In this document: positions 6,022 to 7,185 of the stretch, in pieces
Layout: each line of letters starts with the position of its first letter
Position numbering within the stretch: the first letter of the stretch is position 1
Made by a program: the position numbers and the translations under genes
Origin: Burkholderiales bacterium
Lineage (GTDB): Bacteria; Pseudomonadota; Gammaproteobacteria; Burkholderiales; JACMKV01
Assembly: GCA_014379915.1 (NCBI GenBank)
Contig: JACMKV010000019.1
Location: 1 to 7,185, forward strand
Direction: 5' to 3'
DNA length: 7,185 bases
Notes under the pieces: model-generated
What the model saw: the letters and a program-made list of their open reading frames with translations, nothing else
Databases searched by the model: none
What the model was told of the DNA's origin: nothing

Positions 6022-6156
6022 TAGTTTGCCCACATCTGCAGCACATTGGGGTTAGGGCGATTCAGCTTACGCGGCAGGATCAAGGTCGACATTCAGTGGA
6101 AGCTTTACGTGCATAACATGATCAAGGTTCACCGATATGGCTTCCGCGGCGGATAA
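6022..6156 (+). mobile_element. C-terminal fragment of a different DDE transposase (IS1182/IS5-like)
   Basis: Immediately after the IS256 remnant, in the same frame, the sequence reads FAHICSTLGLGRFSLRG, then RIKVDIQWKLYVHNMIKV and HRYGFRGG to a TAA at 6154-6156. FAH near the last catalytic acidic residue, an LRG turn and a closing W-L-HN helix are the pattern at the C-terminus of DDE transposases of the IS1182/IS5 type. The usual longer KLYCLVHN-like stretch is shortened to KLYVHN, so two residues seem lost. The TAG at 6022-6024 separates it from IS256. Family is uncertain; that it is a transposase tail is fairly likely. Confidence 0.6.
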
Positions 6157-6550
6157 TGAAACGGCAGGCCATGGCCCACCGTGCAAAATGACGAATCGAA
6201 TGGCGAAGAGCAACAAGCGCTAGAGAAAAATCTAATGAGGTTCAACCGTTCGATTCAACCATCTACGTGGCGGATTGATCGCCGGGTTTTTCTACAGACT
6301 CGTTGGGCTGCTTACAAACAGCAGAGAAGATGTCACTGACCTGAGTGGCAAGCATCCACACGCTTTGTCTGACGCCAATGATTATTTCGCGGCATTCTGC
6401 AGATAGCGCACCTTGTCGTGCTCGAACGCGGCGTGACCAATCGCTCAAAGTGACAGACAGATGGCGTGGCGTTATGTTGCGCCGAAAGCTCAGGAATGCC
6501 CCTGTGCCATCCAGGCGGCGTCGACGAAATTCGAAGTGAAAGGAGCACCG
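6157..6550. other. 394 bases without a recognised gene; possible insertion-sequence end
   Basis: No convincing coding frame is seen on either strand. The stretch 6283-6306 (gggtttttctacagactcg core) recalls the GGGTTTTTCAACAG-like ends of some insertion sequences and may mark the right end of the transposase fragment before it. The remainder, about 6307-6540, shows no repeat, RNA gene or clear promoter that I can identify. The ribosome site AGGAG at 6541-6545 belongs to the lipoprotein gene. Confidence 0.35.
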
Positions 6551-7185
6551 ATGTCACGCATGTGTAGCCGTTTCCTGCTTGCTGCAGTCGGAGTCGCGAT
6601 TGTGGGGACCGTTGGCTGCGCGTCGACGATCGCGCTGGATCGCGCGGTGGTGGCTTACGACACGACGACGGCGGAGAGCGTGTCGAAGCAGTTGCTGCTC
6701 AACATCGCTCGGGCGCGCCACAACCAGCCGATGCACTTCACGGCCATTTCGAACATCGCCGCGACCTACAAATTCACAGTCAATGCCGGGGTGGGAGGGG
6801 CCCTGACCGGTGAGCGCGGCGGCCTGCTGGTTCCTCTGATCGGGGGCAGTGCGGAGGAGAACCCGACCGTCAGCATCTCGCCGATGCAGGGCGAAGAGTT
6901 CACGCAACGGCTGCTGACGCCCTTCCAGGAGCAGAAGCTGACGCTGCTGTTGCGCCAGGGCTACGACGTGGACTCGCTGCTGCGGCTGATGGGCGCCGAG
7001 GTGCGCTTGAAGGAGGATGGTTCCCGGAACGTCACCGCGCACCTCAACCGCCCCGACGATCAGGCGGGATATGCAGTCTTTCGCCGTGTGGTGGCCCACC
7101 TTTCCGCCATTCAGGACCGCCATGCCCTGCAAGTCGAGCCGCTGCACTTCCAGCACACTTGGACAGTGCCGGCTGAGGCCGTGAC
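6551..7185 (+). CDS. Lipoprotein of unknown function, partial
   Basis: The ATG at 6551 has AGGAG five bases upstream, which fixes the start. A signal peptide follows: charged MSRMCSR, hydrophobic FLLAAVGVAIVGT, then lipobox VGC with lipidation cysteine C23 and then AS. With alanine at +2 after the cysteine the protein is expected in the outer membrane by the usual Lol rule. The mature part starts ALDRAVVAYDTTTAESVSKQ and contains LLLNIARARHNQPMHF, a glycine-rich segment (AGVGGALTGERGGLL), ISPMQGEEFTQRLLTPF and QGYDVDSLLRLMGAEVRL. At least 211 residues are encoded before the window ends. I recall similar hypothetical lipoproteins in proteobacteria but no assigned role. It is in good order, unlike its left neighbours. 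Confidence 0.85.
   Translation, partial: MSRMCSRFLLAAVGVAIVGTVGCASTIALDRAVVAYDTTTAESVSKQLLLNIARARHNQPMHFTAISNIAATYKFTVNAGVGGALTGERGGLLVPLIGGSAEENPTVSISPMQGEEFTQRLLTPFQEQKLTLLLRQGYDVDSLLRLMGAEVRLKEDGSRNVTAHLNRPDDQAGYAVFRRVVAHLSAIQDRHALQVEPLHFQHTWTVPAEAV

Noticed and set aside
6263..6557. Short minus-strand frames of 61-74 codons between the transposase remnants and the lipoprotein
   Set aside because: They have no ribosome sites, no recognisable motifs and low-complexity, arginine/serine-rich translations.
6554..7156. A 200-codon minus-strand open frame opposite the lipoprotein gene
   Set aside because: It has no motif or ribosome site support, whereas the plus strand has a signal peptide, lipobox and AGGAG.

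Overview
The window looks like a high-GC proteobacterial chromosome, most likely a betaproteobacterium. That placement rests on the hemA-prfA-prmC gene order and on the sequence character of GluTR and RF1; it is my judgement and was not computed. The left half is core metabolism and translation. The right half is a graveyard of accessory DNA: remnants of what looks like an anti-phage operon, one apparently intact toxin-antitoxin pair, and two decayed transposases stuck end to end. A lipoprotein gene begins at the right edge.

Left half (1-3393, minus strand, transcribed right to left). hemA (glutamyl-tRNA reductase) overlaps prfA (peptide chain release factor 1) by four bases, and prfA is followed after five bases by prmC (the methyltransferase that modifies the GGQ glutamine of release factors). 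hemA and prfA look intact. prmC is the surprise. It stays open from 1058 to the window edge, but compared with my recollection of E. coli PrmC it carries about 76 extra residues between the SAM-binding GTGSG motif and the NPPY catalytic motif. These are encoded by a roughly 235-base element with G/C-rich hairpins at both ends. It also has about 43-46 extra N-terminal residues that contain a second, unrelated palindromic repeat. Neither insertion introduces a stop.

Middle (3543-5297, minus strand). Five pieces read in the same direction: the N-terminus of a DUF499-type ATPase with a stop at codon 2; an unrecognised C-terminal tail; a Phd/YefM antitoxin; a VapC (PIN-domain) toxin; and a DUF3780 N-terminal part that runs, through a deletion and several frameshifts, into what looks like the C-terminus of a DUF1156-type protein. 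To my knowledge DUF499, DUF3780 and DUF1156 proteins occur together in predicted anti-phage loci. I therefore read this stretch as the deletion scar of such an operon, with the toxin-antitoxin pair as its only complete survivor.

Right part (5513-7185, plus strand). An IS256-family transposase remnant with at least three frameshifts is joined at about 6022 to the C-terminal end of a different DDE transposase, whose downstream trail may reach about 6306. A stretch without a recognisable gene follows. From 6551 an apparently intact lipoprotein gene of unknown function, with a good ribosome binding site and lipobox, runs off the right edge.

No tRNA, rRNA or CRISPR array was seen. All family assignments come from reading the translations by eye, without database searches.
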